Shown here piece after piece: positions 33,755 to 40,853 of a stretch of DNA of 40,853 bases (the stretch's first letter is position 1; each line of letters starts with the position of its first letter). The position numbers and the translations under genes were made by a program. The DNA is from Collinsella sp. (GTDB lineage Bacteria > Actinomycetota > Coriobacteriia > Coriobacteriales > Coriobacteriaceae): the NCBI GenBank assembly GCA_018376905.1, contig JAHAAK010000019.1:1-40853 (forward strand), given 5' to 3'. The notes beneath the pieces were generated by a model. That model did no database searches. It worked only from the letters and a program-made list of their open reading frames with translations, and was not told the DNA's origin.

Positions 33755-33791
33755 ACAAAAAAACCGGTTGGAACGGGAATTCCAACCGGTT
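33755..33791 (-). terminator. Terminator of the first gtrA gene
   Basis: AACCGGTTGGAA (33762-33773) pairs with TTCCAACCGGTT (33780-33791) around a 6-base loop. On the minus strand it is followed by a run of T residues (33755-33761 reads AAAAAAA or near on plus). Confidence 0.88.
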
Positions 33792-33817
33792 ATACATTCA
33801 AGCAAATAGTGAATCGA

Positions 33818-34225
33818 CTACGACCGTGCGCCCTCGAGGAAGAAGCGGCGGCTGAAGTAGTTGTACCAGGTGACGAGGAACGTGGCGATGGCCTTCATGG
33901 CCTGGTAGCCGATGCTCAAAAACGTGACGCCCACAAACATGTACAGGTCGTTGAGGCCCAGGCCGATCACCGACAGGATGGTGAAGATCGTGAACTCGCG
34001 CTTGCGGCTCATGCCTTCGCGGTGGTCGAACACGTACTTCATGCTGAGCCAGTAGTTGACCACGACGGACGTGATAAACGAAACCGTGGTGCTCATCAAA
34101 AAGTCAAGGTGGAACAGCTCGACGAGCGCAATGAGCATGCCCCAGTCGATGCCAAAGGAGATAAGACCCACGACAGCAAACTTGAGGAACTGCTTGGTAT
34201 GAGGTTGTGCCAGCGCCTTGCGCAC
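33818..34225 (-). CDS. GtrA family membrane protein
   Basis: GtrA-like proteins have four membrane helices and are linked to flipping or supplying lipid-linked sugars for cell-surface glycans. The 135 residues show helix 1 QFLKFAVVGLISFGIDWGML, helix 2 around TVSFITSVVVNYWLSM, the conserved loop KYVFDHREGMSRKREF, helices 3 and 4 and the terminal RRFFLEG. The GTG at 34225 is the first plausible start; no good ribosome-binding site is visible. The next gene upstream on the strand (34444-34839) is a paralogue with a near-identical loop. Confidence 0.88.
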   Translation of the reverse strand: MRKALAQPHTKQFLKFAVVGLISFGIDWGMLIALVELFHLDFLMSTTVSFITSVVVNYWLSMKYVFDHREGMSRKREFTIFTILSVIGLGLNDLYMFVGVTFLSIGYQAMKAIATFLVTWYNYFSRRFFLEGARS

Positions 34226-34372
34226 GTAATCACATCCAATGCGTTGATGAATCGAGCAGAGGATACTTTAGAGCTTTTACAAGGGAAACGTAAGGTCTTT
34301 GCCAAGAACTATATGAACTCGCCAAATTTTCAAGAGCTAATCCGCAAACGTTGAAAATTTGCCCGTAAACGA

Positions 34373-34424
34373 ACGATGCCCACGGGCGATACTGTACTGA
34401 GCACGCATTGTCCGTGGGCATCGT
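34373..34424 (-). terminator. Hairpin between the two gtrA genes
   Basis: A perfect 13-bp stem (ACGATGCCCACGG, 34373-34385, with 34412-34424) and a 26-base loop, just after the second gtrA stop. The following minus-strand bases are only modestly T-rich (GTTCGTTTACG), so termination may be partial. An AT-rich 10-bp inverted repeat (34324-34333 and 34351-34360) lies beyond it. Confidence 0.5.
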
Positions 34425-34443
34425 AAGGCTGTAAGGTTGCGAG

Positions 34444-34839
34444 TTACTTGGTCTCGTCACCCTCCAGGAAGATCTTTCGGGTCACAAAGTTGTAGACCAT
34501 GACAAGCGCGGTGGCGCAGATCTTGGCGATATTGGCCTCGAGCCCCAGACCGGCGTTGAGTGTCAGCACGATACCGTCGTTGAGTGCCAGGCCGATCACG
34601 GACAGCACGACAAAGATGATGAACTCGCGGCGGCGGCTCATGCCTTCCTTGTGCGCAAACACGTACTTCATGCTTGCGAGGTAGTTAAAGATGAGTGAGA
34701 TGATAAAGCCGCTGGTGTTGGCGATTAGGATGTTGAGGCCCAGACCGTAGTGGAGCAGATTCATAATGCCAAAGTCGATAACCGTGGCAATGACACCGAC
34801 GACGCCAAATTTCATGATCTGCGCAAGGAGCTTTTGCAT
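34444..34839 (-). CDS. GtrA family membrane protein, paralogue
   Basis: 131 residues with four predicted helices: IMKFGVVGVIATVIDFGIMNLL, NTSGFIISLIFNYLAS, IIFVVLSVIGLALNDGIVL and the last around ICATALVMVYNFV, ending RKIFLEGDETK. The loop KYVFAHKEGMSRRREF closely matches the neighbour at 33818-34225, indicating tandem duplication. ATG 34839 is chosen because GGCAGG lies about 5 bases upstream; a TTG at 34902 would add a basic extension without support. Confidence 0.88.
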   Translation of the reverse strand: MQKLLAQIMKFGVVGVIATVIDFGIMNLLHYGLGLNILIANTSGFIISLIFNYLASMKYVFAHKEGMSRRREFIIFVVLSVIGLALNDGIVLTLNAGLGLEANIAKICATALVMVYNFVTRKIFLEGDETK

Positions 34840-34917
34840 GGTACCTGCCTTAAGCCGGCGCCGGGGCGCCGTGGGGATGACAAACTTAGCAAGTTTAGCC
34901 AATCCCCGCGGGTGGTG

Positions 34918-36834
34918 CTAGGCGCGCTCCTCGATAGCACCGTTTCTATATGCATCGAGGAGCTGGCGCAGGTCCTGGATTTGGCTGCGGATCTTGGCGC
35001 CAGTATCGGTGTCGCTTACCATGCGGCGACGGTCTGCTTGGTCAAAACGGTTGGTCTCGCTTTCGATGTCCACGTTGCGCGTGAGTGCCTCGGCAACCGT
35101 CGTAAAGGCCCGGTGCGACTTGAGGCGGCAGCCGCGCGAGCTCGAGATGAGCGTATAGCCGGCGATGCCCGTCTTGGGATGGTAAGCGCGGCAGAAGCCG
35201 CCATCGATGACCAGCAGCTTGCCCTCGGCGCGGATGGGCTGCTCGCCCTTGGTGGTTTTAACGGGCGTGTGGCCGTTGATGATGTGGCCGGTCGGCGAGC
35301 ATGCCATGGGCGCGACGCCAAACTCGCGCATGATATCATCGCAGACCGAGGGCGACTTGGTAAGCGTAAAGTACGGGTCCATCGGCTCGACCCAGGTGCT
35401 CTTATCGGCGATATAGGCGCGCTCAAAGGTACGCACCAGGCGTCCGCTGGCGGGTGAATTGAAGCCAATCCACAGGTACCACATCCAGTCGAGGGCATCG
35501 CGGTCGCCCACGCGCCACGCGCGGCGGGCGATGTGGTCGCAAAAATCGAGATAATCGCGGCCAGCGTGCCAGGTGCCCAGGCAGTTCATGCTGCTAAAGG
35601 TGCCGTCTTCGTTGAGCGGAACGCAGCCGTGGAAGAGCAGGTTGCCGTTGGCGACCTTGTACATCGAGCCGTGGGTGTAGAGGAAATCGATATGGCGATG
35701 CAGGTGATCGGCGGTTACAAACTCGGACACGAGCTTGTCGATGATGTGCTGCTCCTGAGACGTGAGCGTGTAGGGGTCCGCCGGGTCGACGGTGGGGAAG
35801 TCGTTGGTCGTGAGCGGCCACACGCTGCCGTCGGCGAGCGTGACCGTGCCGGTGTCGTGGTCGATCTTGTCGAGTAACAGGCGGTCGGTCATATCGAACT
35901 CGGGGTGGCGCTGGATAATCTGGCCCTCGAGCTTAAAGAGCAGCACGTTGATGGCCTTGATCAGCGGGGTGATGGACTCACCGGCGGTGTAGGTGGCATC
36001 GGCAAAGGCGACAAGCTCACGCAGCGAGATGCCGTAGTCGTTCTCCAGGATCTCGTAGTTGTCGTAGCGTAGGTTGTTGCGCAACACCGTGGCGATGCAG
36101 GCGGGCTCACCGGCCGCAGCGCCCATCCACAGCAGGTCGTGGTTGCCCCACTGGATGTCGAGTGAATGGTAGGTGAGCAGACGGTCCATAATTTTGGCCG
36201 CGCCGCCGCCGCGGTCGAAGATGTCGCCCACCAGGTGCAAGTGGTCGACGGCCAGGCGCTTGATGAGCGAGGCGAGCGACTCGATAAAGTCGTCGGCGCT
36301 GGCGGTCTCTAGGATGGACTCCACGATGCGCTCGTGATAGCGCACGCGATAGTTGTTCTCGTCCGGGTGCGTGTGCAACAACTCGTCGATGATGTAGGCG
36401 TAGTCGCGCGGGATGGCCTTACGCACCTTGGAGCGCGTGTAGCGGCTTGAAAGTGAGCGAGCGACCATGATGAGCTGGTCAAGCATCGTCTTGTACCAGG
36501 TTGGCGAGTCCTCGCGCCGGCTGCGGACCAGGTCGATCTTCTCGCGCGGGTAGTAGATGAGCGTACACAGCTCGCCCTTTTCGTCAAAGGAGAGCGTGTC
36601 GCCAAAGATCTCGTCGACATGTTCGCGCACGACGCCCGAGCAGTTGTTGAGGATGTGCATAAAGGCTTCGTACTCACCATGCACGTCGCTCATAAAATGC
36701 TCGGTGCCCTTGGGTAGGTTGAGGATGGCCGAGAGGTTGATAATTTCGGTAAATGCGGATTGTTCGGTGGGGAACTGTCTCGACAGCAGGCGCAGATACT
36801 TGAAGTCTTGCGGGTTGCGATCGAATGCGACCAT
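34918..36834 (-). CDS. fbp: Fructose-1,6-bisphosphatase, class III
   Basis: It hydrolyses fructose-1,6-bisphosphate to fructose-6-phosphate in gluconeogenesis. At 638 residues it matches the long Bacillus-type (class III) enzyme, a metallophosphoesterase relative. Metal-site motifs appear in order: MSDVHGEYEAF (about 48-58), VGDIFDRGGGAAKIMD, IQWGNHDLLWMGAAAGEPA and GHTPVKTTKGEQPIRAEGKL. ATG 36834 follows GGAAGGTG by 5 bases; an in-frame start at 36879 lacks one. A cluster of TGGTAAA motifs upstream suggests transcriptional control. Confidence 0.95.
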   Translation of the reverse strand: MVAFDRNPQDFKYLRLLSRQFPTEQSAFTEIINLSAILNLPKGTEHFMSDVHGEYEAFMHILNNCSGVVREHVDEIFGDTLSFDEKGELCTLIYYPREKIDLVRSRREDSPTWYKTMLDQLIMVARSLSSRYTRSKVRKAIPRDYAYIIDELLHTHPDENNYRVRYHERIVESILETASADDFIESLASLIKRLAVDHLHLVGDIFDRGGGAAKIMDRLLTYHSLDIQWGNHDLLWMGAAAGEPACIATVLRNNLRYDNYEILENDYGISLRELVAFADATYTAGESITPLIKAINVLLFKLEGQIIQRHPEFDMTDRLLLDKIDHDTGTVTLADGSVWPLTTNDFPTVDPADPYTLTSQEQHIIDKLVSEFVTADHLHRHIDFLYTHGSMYKVANGNLLFHGCVPLNEDGTFSSMNCLGTWHAGRDYLDFCDHIARRAWRVGDRDALDWMWYLWIGFNSPASGRLVRTFERAYIADKSTWVEPMDPYFTLTKSPSVCDDIMREFGVAPMACSPTGHIINGHTPVKTTKGEQPIRAEGKLLVIDGGFCRAYHPKTGIAGYTLISSSRGCRLKSHRAFTTVAEALTRNVDIESETNRFDQADRRRMVSDTDTGAKIRSQIQDLRQLLDAYRNGAIEERA

Positions 36835-36853
36835 GAAACACCTTCCGATGGGG

Positions 36854-37089
36854 CTGGTAAAACTGATAAACAGCGTCAAACGTTTACCAGTATGCGCCGC
36901 TTTTGTTTCGATTTTGCGCCAGCGGCTGAATTGTCGGCTGAACGGTTTGGTAAATCGATTTAGTGAAGGTAGATGTGTTGGTCGGGTGGAGACGACAGAG
37001 GGTGTTTTCTCAGATATTTATGCGTCGGGTCGGTGGAGACGATGGTGGTAAAGATGTTCACTATTTTTGGTTCGATTTGGTAAATAGTG
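36854..37089. promoter_or_regulatory. TGGTAAA motif cluster between fbp and degV
   Basis: Five copies of TGGTAAA or its complement lie at 36855-36861, 36883-36889 (complement), 36948-36954, 37046-37052 and 37078-37084. Two sit in CG-centred palindromes of LacI-type look: AAACGTTT at 36878-36885 (in CAAACGTTTACCA) and TAAATCGATTTA at 36951-36962. Another inverted repeat, CACTATTT (37059-37066) with AAATAGTG (37082-37089), lies just upstream of the degV promoter. These are probable operators for fbp, degV or both. Confidence 0.5.
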
Positions 37090-37117
37090 GACATATGTAC
37101 CGCATGTAGGCTCACTG

Positions 37118-37126
37118 TGCGATAAT
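37118..37126 (+). promoter_or_regulatory. Extended -10 promoter of degV
   Basis: TGC-GATAAT forms an extended -10, placing transcription start near 37133 and supporting ATG 37155 over ATG 37137. Confidence 0.45.
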
Positions 37127-37154
37127 TTGCGCAGCAATGAGTAAGGAGCCTCAT

Positions 37155-38045
37155 ATGAGTGATTTTGTCCTGACCTGTGAATCCGCCGCCGATCGAACCC
37201 GTGAGTTCTTTGCGTCGCGCAATATCCCTGTCGTGTGTTTTCATTACGAGATCGACGATGTTGTCTATACGGACGATCTGTATCAGTCGATTACGCCGGA
37301 CGAGTTTTTTGCCCAGATTGCCGCGGGCGCCATGCCCAAGACGTCTCAGGTGAGCGTGGGTGAGTACGAGGAGTTTTGGGAGCCGTTTGTTGCCGAGGGT
37401 AAAGACGTGCTGCACCTGACGTTGTCGTCGGGTATTTCGGGCACGTATGGATCGGCCTGCGTCGCGGCGCAGATGCTTGCGGATCGCTATCCCGAGGGCG
37501 GCAAGGTGCGCGTCATCGATTCGCTGGCGGCGTCTTCGGGCTTTGGCCTGTTGTTGGAATATGCCGCCGATGTGCGCGATAGTGGGGCTTCACTCGACGA
37601 GACGGCTGCCTGGATCGAGGAGCACAAGCTCAACCTGCACCACTGGTTCTTCTCGACCGATCTGTCGAGCTACCTGCGCGGCGGTCGCATTTCGGCCGCG
37701 AGCGCGATCATCGGCACGGCGCTTAAGATTTGCCCGCTTATGACGGTCGATTGCGAAGGTAAGCTGTCGCCACGTGAGAAGATTCGCACTAAGAAGCGCG
37801 CGATTTCCGAGATGGCTAAGACCATGATGGCACACGTACAGGACGGTGCAGATTATTCGGGTAAGTGCATCATGTCGCAGTCGGCGTGCCGCGAGGATGC
37901 CGAGGCGGTCGCGGCGCTGATTGAGGAACAGGTTCCGCAGCTTAAAGGCAAGATTGAGATCAATGACATCGGTACTCTGATTGGCTCGCATACCGGACCT
38001 GGTACGGTGGCGCTCTTCTTTATGGGCGACAAGCGCGTGGATTAA
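37155..38045 (+). CDS. DegV family fatty-acid-binding protein
   Basis: DegV/FakB-like proteins bind a fatty acid in a two-domain fold and can present it to the FakA kinase for phospholipid synthesis. The 296 residues show PKTSQVSVGEYEEFW, LTLSSGISGTYGSA, VIDSLAASSGFG, SSYLRGGRISAASA and the C-terminal GSHTGPGTVALFFMG, covering the lipid-contacting Thr/Ser and His-Thr-Gly motifs. ATG 37155 follows AAGGAG by 6-7 bases. No fakA lies in the window. The gene is convergent with the TIM-barrel gene. Confidence 0.93.
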   Translation: MSDFVLTCESAADRTREFFASRNIPVVCFHYEIDDVVYTDDLYQSITPDEFFAQIAAGAMPKTSQVSVGEYEEFWEPFVAEGKDVLHLTLSSGISGTYGSACVAAQMLADRYPEGGKVRVIDSLAASSGFGLLLEYAADVRDSGASLDETAAWIEEHKLNLHHWFFSTDLSSYLRGGRISAASAIIGTALKICPLMTVDCEGKLSPREKIRTKKRAISEMAKTMMAHVQDGADYSGKCIMSQSACREDAEAVAALIEEQVPQLKGKIEINDIGTLIGSHTGPGTVALFFMGDKRVD

Positions 38046-38086
38046 TTTGCCCCATCACGTCGCTGCATGATTGCTCAAACGAAAAC

Positions 38087-38114
38087 GGCCCGCCTCACGT
38101 TTGTGGGGCGGGCC
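38087..38114. terminator. Terminator between convergent degV and TIM-barrel genes
   Basis: GGCCCGCC (38087-38094) pairs with GGCGGGCC (38107-38114), with an inner CAC/GTG extension. The minus strand follows with GTTTTC; the plus strand has TTTT only after 6 further bases, so it serves both genes, better the minus one. Confidence 0.75.
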
Positions 38115-38125
38115 AAGATGTTTTG

Positions 38126-39217
38126 CTAGCGTTTCTTTCCGCGGAAGAAAAAGCCGTGCAGTGACGGCTTGAGGCCGCGGTTGGCGCGATGCTCCTCGAC
38201 GCGCTCGTGGATCGAAGCGACGCGCTCGATGACTTCGTCGGGAATCGGCACATCGGGATTCATGTTCTCGACTTGGCTGACCTCGGCGGCGGCGACCTGG
38301 TCGATAATGGGCACGTCGTCGCGCGAGATGACAGGTGTGGCGTCTTCCTTCATCTTGCGATAACGCTGCATCATGTCGGTCTGTAGCTGCTGGGCCGAAG
38401 GCGGTGTCCAGATGATGGCGTTGGCGCCGGCGGCGATGGTCTCGCGAATGCTCTCGGGCGTCTTGCCGCCCGGCGCGATAAGCGGCAGGTTGGGATAGTG
38501 CTCGCGCAGCTCGCGTAGGACCTGGGGCGTGTTCTTGCCGGCGGCGATGTTGAGAATCTTGGCTCCAGCGCGCACCTTGGCGTGGGCATCGTCGTCGCAG
38601 CGAACGACCGTGGCGATGACGGGGATGTCGGCGATGTTGGTGATGTGCTCGACCATCTCGGCAGTAGCGGGGGAGTTGACCACGCAGCCCGCCGCGCCCT
38701 GCATCTCGGAGACGGCTGCCATCTGCACGGAGCGCTTACCGGTCGTAGTTCCGCCACCCACGCCTACAAAGACCGGGCACTCGGCGACGGTCAGCAGCGC
38801 TTGCGTAATGGCGGGCTGCGGCGTGAAAGGGTAGACCGCAAAGACGGCGTCGGCGTTGGAGTTGCGGATAACCGCGACATCGGTGGTGTAAATGAGCGAC
38901 TTGATGCGTCGGCCAAAGAGCGTGAAGCCGCTGGCCTCCTCGATCTCGTCGGGCATGCGAAGGGCAGCCTTGCGCAGGCGTCCGTCGATGGGCAGGGGCT
39001 CCATAGGGAGCAGGCCGTTGGGCGTGACGGCTATTTGGGGCTCGGTGAACTCGTCTGCAAGCTCGACCTCGGAGAAATCGACCGAGGCGACGATGTCCTC
39101 GTGAACCTCGGCGGGCACATCGATGGGAGCTTGGTCGTTTGCCGCGGCAGGCGTGTCGAAGGAGCTGGTGCCGACAAAGGCGTCGACGCGCTCGTTTAGG
39201 TCGTTGAGGGTGTCCAT
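38126..39217 (-). CDS. TIM-barrel protein of unknown function
   Basis: The 363-residue protein has an acidic N-terminal region of about 85 residues followed by a beta/alpha barrel. Strand-helix repeats include IKSLIYTTDVAVIRNSNADAV, CPVFVGVGGGTTTGKRSVQMA, IPVIATVVRCDDDAHAKVRAG, AKILNIAAGKNTPQVLREL and LPLIAPGGKTPESIRETIAAG; the last resembles phosphate-binding ends of aldolase-like barrels. No precise family is recognised. A charged tail (HERVEEHRANRGLKP...FFFRGKKR) ends it. ATG 39217 is chosen because the protein looks natural from MDTLNDLNERV; upstream in-frame sequence is arginine-rich shadow. The ribosome-binding site is weak. Confidence 0.8.
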   Translation of the reverse strand: MDTLNDLNERVDAFVGTSSFDTPAAANDQAPIDVPAEVHEDIVASVDFSEVELADEFTEPQIAVTPNGLLPMEPLPIDGRLRKAALRMPDEIEEASGFTLFGRRIKSLIYTTDVAVIRNSNADAVFAVYPFTPQPAITQALLTVAECPVFVGVGGGTTTGKRSVQMAAVSEMQGAAGCVVNSPATAEMVEHITNIADIPVIATVVRCDDDAHAKVRAGAKILNIAAGKNTPQVLRELREHYPNLPLIAPGGKTPESIRETIAAGANAIIWTPPSAQQLQTDMMQRYRKMKEDATPVISRDDVPIIDQVAAAEVSQVENMNPDVPIPDEVIERVASIHERVEEHRANRGLKPSLHGFFFRGKKR

Positions 39218-39408
39218 GGAGACTCGATTCTGTGTGACGACGGCCGGCACGATGCAGCCGGAATTGCGAATGCTAAATCGTTTGACGAGTTGATTTTTCC
39301 CCGCCGCGCCATCCGTTAGACCGAAGGGCAGGCGAACGTGAAGGAGCTGTGGTGGCGGGGATCGAGGTGCTATCTTGAAAGTCCCGTTTAAAAGAGAGGT
39401 GACGCGGT

Positions 39409-39579
39409 ATGGAATTTTCGGCAATGTTGGGCTCGATTGGCCTGTGTGTGGGCGCAATCGTTGCCGCCGCGGTCATCTACTTTGTGGTCACGGCCATCAA
39501 GGGCAAAAGGGCCGAGCGCAAGGAGCGCGCGATGCTTAAACAGCATCGCGACCAGCAGGGCAAACGCGCACAGAAATAG
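39409..39579 (+). CDS. Single-pass membrane microprotein
   Basis: A 56-residue ORF on the plus strand starts at ATG 39409 behind AGAGAGGTGA. It has one membrane helix (GLCVGAIVAAAVIYFVVTAI, about residues 11-30) then a strongly basic helix (KGKRAERKERAMLKQHRDQQ), so it should sit in the membrane with a cytoplasmic positive tail. Codon use is like that of the neighbours, which supports it being real. It is divergent from the TIM-barrel gene. Function unknown. Confidence 0.75.
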   Translation: MEFSAMLGSIGLCVGAIVAAAVIYFVVTAIKGKRAERKERAMLKQHRDQQGKRAQK

Positions 39580-39603
39580 CTTGTTGAGTTTTGGATCCGT
39601 GCG

Positions 39604-40707
39604 CTAGCTGCGTTTTCGGATCAGGGCAATGTAGAAGCCCTCAAAATCGCGGCTAGGCGGAATGGTCAGCGTGGCGGGCATACCGTTGGCGATGGCCGAG
39701 ACATGGCCGGCGGCGATGGCCTCGGTGAGGGCGTTGCACTCGATATGCGGCTCCTCGCCGGCATCCTGGGCGCGACGCGCTTCACTTTCGCTCGGTGTGC
39801 CGTCGAGGGGGATAAGCTCGCAATCCATGTGCTTGTCGAGGGCCTCTTGCAGGGCGTCCTCGTTTTCCTGCGGCAAGATCGAACAGGTCGAATAGACGAG
39901 CGTGCCGCCCGGTTTGAGGGCACCCATGGCGCGGTCCAGAAGTGCTCGCTGCGAGCGGGCGCACTTGCTCAGCAACTGCTCGGTGAGGCCGCGCAGGCTT
40001 TTCTCGTTGCCACTGATGACGGTGCCCGTGCCGGTGCAAGGAGCGTCGAGCAGGATGCGGTCAAAGCGGAAGAACTCGTCGAGCTCGCGTGCGTCGATGC
40101 GCATGACGGGCACGTTTTTGGCACCTTGGCGGTGGAGGTTGGACTCAAGCTTTTCGGCGCGGGGAATGCTCATCTCGCAGGCCGTGAGGTGTGCCTGGCC
40201 CTGGGTGAGGGCGGCGATCTGCGTCGTCTTGCCGCCAGGGGCTGCGCACATGTCCAGGATGTCCTCGCCTGCCTGGGCGCCCAGGACCAACGGCGGCATC
40301 ATGGACGACAGGCTCTGCAGATAGATCTTGCCGTCGCGGTAGATGTCGAGATCCCACAGATCGGAAACCTGGGCCTCGGGCAGGATAAAGGCGTCCGGGT
40401 ACCAGGCGACGGGGTTGTGGGCGATGCCAGCGGCATCGAGCGCCGCAGCGATGTCCTCGGCGGTTGCCTTGAGCGTGTTGGCGCGCAGTGTGACCGGGCG
40501 TGTGACCGCGGCGCCGAAGCCCTCGATCATGAGCTCGGCATCGGCGGGCGCATAGGCGCCGGCGACCGTGTCGACCATAAAGCGCGGCAGGTCGGCGGCG
40601 CAGGGAAGGGCGGCAAGCTGGTCGGAAAGCTCGGTGGCGGCAAATTGCCTGAGCTTGAGCTCGGGCTTGACCTGCTTTTTCTGCTTACGACGACGCGGCT
40701 TGGACAT
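39604..40707 (-). CDS. rRNA cytosine-C5 methyltransferase (RsmB/Nop2/Sun family)
   Basis: It transfers methyl from S-adenosylmethionine to cytosine C5 in rRNA. The 367 residues have a Lys/Arg-rich start (SKPRRRKQKKQVK), a small N-terminal domain, and a Rossmann methyltransferase domain with ILDMCAAPGGKTTQ (AdoMet loop), LDAPCTGTG (motif IV Cys) and YSTCSILPQENE (motif VI catalytic Cys). Both cysteines of the m5C mechanism are present. Length and lack of a NusB-like domain fit RsmF or a small RsmB-like enzyme; the target base is not determinable. ATG 40707 follows AAGGAAAG. Confidence 0.93.
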   Translation of the reverse strand: MSKPRRRKQKKQVKPELKLRQFAATELSDQLAALPCAADLPRFMVDTVAGAYAPADAELMIEGFGAAVTRPVTLRANTLKATAEDIAAALDAAGIAHNPVAWYPDAFILPEAQVSDLWDLDIYRDGKIYLQSLSSMMPPLVLGAQAGEDILDMCAAPGGKTTQIAALTQGQAHLTACEMSIPRAEKLESNLHRQGAKNVPVMRIDARELDEFFRFDRILLDAPCTGTGTVISGNEKSLRGLTEQLLSKCARSQRALLDRAMGALKPGGTLVYSTCSILPQENEDALQEALDKHMDCELIPLDGTPSESEARRAQDAGEEPHIECNALTEAIAAGHVSAIANGMPATLTIPPSRDFEGFYIALIRKRS

Positions 40708-40756
40708 CCGTCTTTCCTTCCACCTAAATGATTATTCTGGGACGGGGATTAAATAA

Positions 40757-40781
40757 GGCTCTGTTAGACCAGGATTGACAT
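40757..40781 (+). repeat. 25-bp terminal inverted repeat of the IS, right copy
   Basis: Starts GGCTCTGTTAGACC and ends GATTGACAT; perfect inverted match to 75-99. Confidence 0.85.
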
Positions 40782-40815
40782 TCCGCCCCGTCATCTTCTT
40801 GCGATTGCACAATGG

Positions 40816-40851
40816 TCGCCCCTTGTCGAATCTGAATCCGGCAAGGGGCGA
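40816..40851 (-). terminator. Hairpin inside the IS end
   Basis: TCGCCCCTTG (40816-40825) pairs with CAAGGGGCGA (40842-40851), a 10-bp stem and 16-base loop. There is no strong T-run on either side; it may terminate the transposase transcript. Confidence 0.45.
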
Positions 40852-40853
40852 TG

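Larger units (their letters stand above)
40757..40853 (-). mobile_element. Insertion sequence end (3' end of a second IS copy)
   Basis: The terminal repeat at 40757-40781 starts the element, which runs off the window. The interior differs from the 1-99 end and contains a terminator-like hairpin (40816-40851) as expected near the 3' end of a transposase gene reading toward the repeat on the minus strand. The two edge copies are therefore in the same orientation. The insertion point follows GGGACGGGGATTAAATAA. Confidence 0.6.

Overview
The window looks like one chromosomal contig from a high-GC anaerobic actinobacterium of the class Coriobacteriia, most likely Collinsella or a close relative. 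This is inferred from GC-rich codon use, one-iron superoxide reductase, class III fructose-bisphosphatase, C69 dipeptidase, a folate one-carbon gene set and Gram-positive surface proteins; no 16S or other marker RNA is present to confirm it. Both window edges lie inside copies of the same insertion sequence: a perfect 25-bp terminal repeat occurs at 75-99 (minus) and 40757-40781 (plus). The contig was therefore probably cut by assembly at a repeat.

Layout. 1-600: IS end and an MFS transporter fragment truncated by it. 705-8134: dnaE, a 126-bp perfect-arm palindromic element, then a SWIM/SNF2 helicase gene broken by a one-base frameshift. 8301-14894: superoxide reductase, a NAD-synthase-like protein that has lost its active-site residues, the ruvC-ruvA-ruvB operon and formate-THF ligase (fhs). 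15074-18813: a single-pass membrane protein, a CDF metal exporter and a zinc-ribbon protein of unknown role. 18814-21500: a lower-GC accessory stretch with an inverted promoter-leader module, a tiny hydrophobic ORF, an ADP-ribosylglycohydrolase and a YhcG/DUF1016-type nuclease. 21644-24551: small PH-like protein, lipoprotein, then a cyclohydrolase-folD pair. 24653-28513: C69 dipeptidase, and a phasin-like protein paired with a UbiB-family kinase.

28657-33657 is the most distinctive part. A cobalamin riboswitch precedes a 1272-residue surface protein with four tandem transcobalamin-like DUF4430 domains, a beta-propeller and an InlB-type repeat, followed by a second membrane-anchored DUF4430 protein. 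Together they suggest a riboswitch-controlled corrinoid-capture system on the cell surface. 33818-40707 holds two tandem GtrA proteins, fbp, a motif-rich control region, degV, a TIM-barrel protein, a membrane microprotein and an rRNA cytosine methyltransferase.

Functional links. Fhs makes 10-formyl-THF, the FchA-like cyclohydrolase interconverts it with methenyl-THF, and FolD, which appears to lack cyclohydrolase residues, would handle the dehydrogenase step. RuvABC resolves Holliday junctions. No tRNA, rRNA or CRISPR array was seen.
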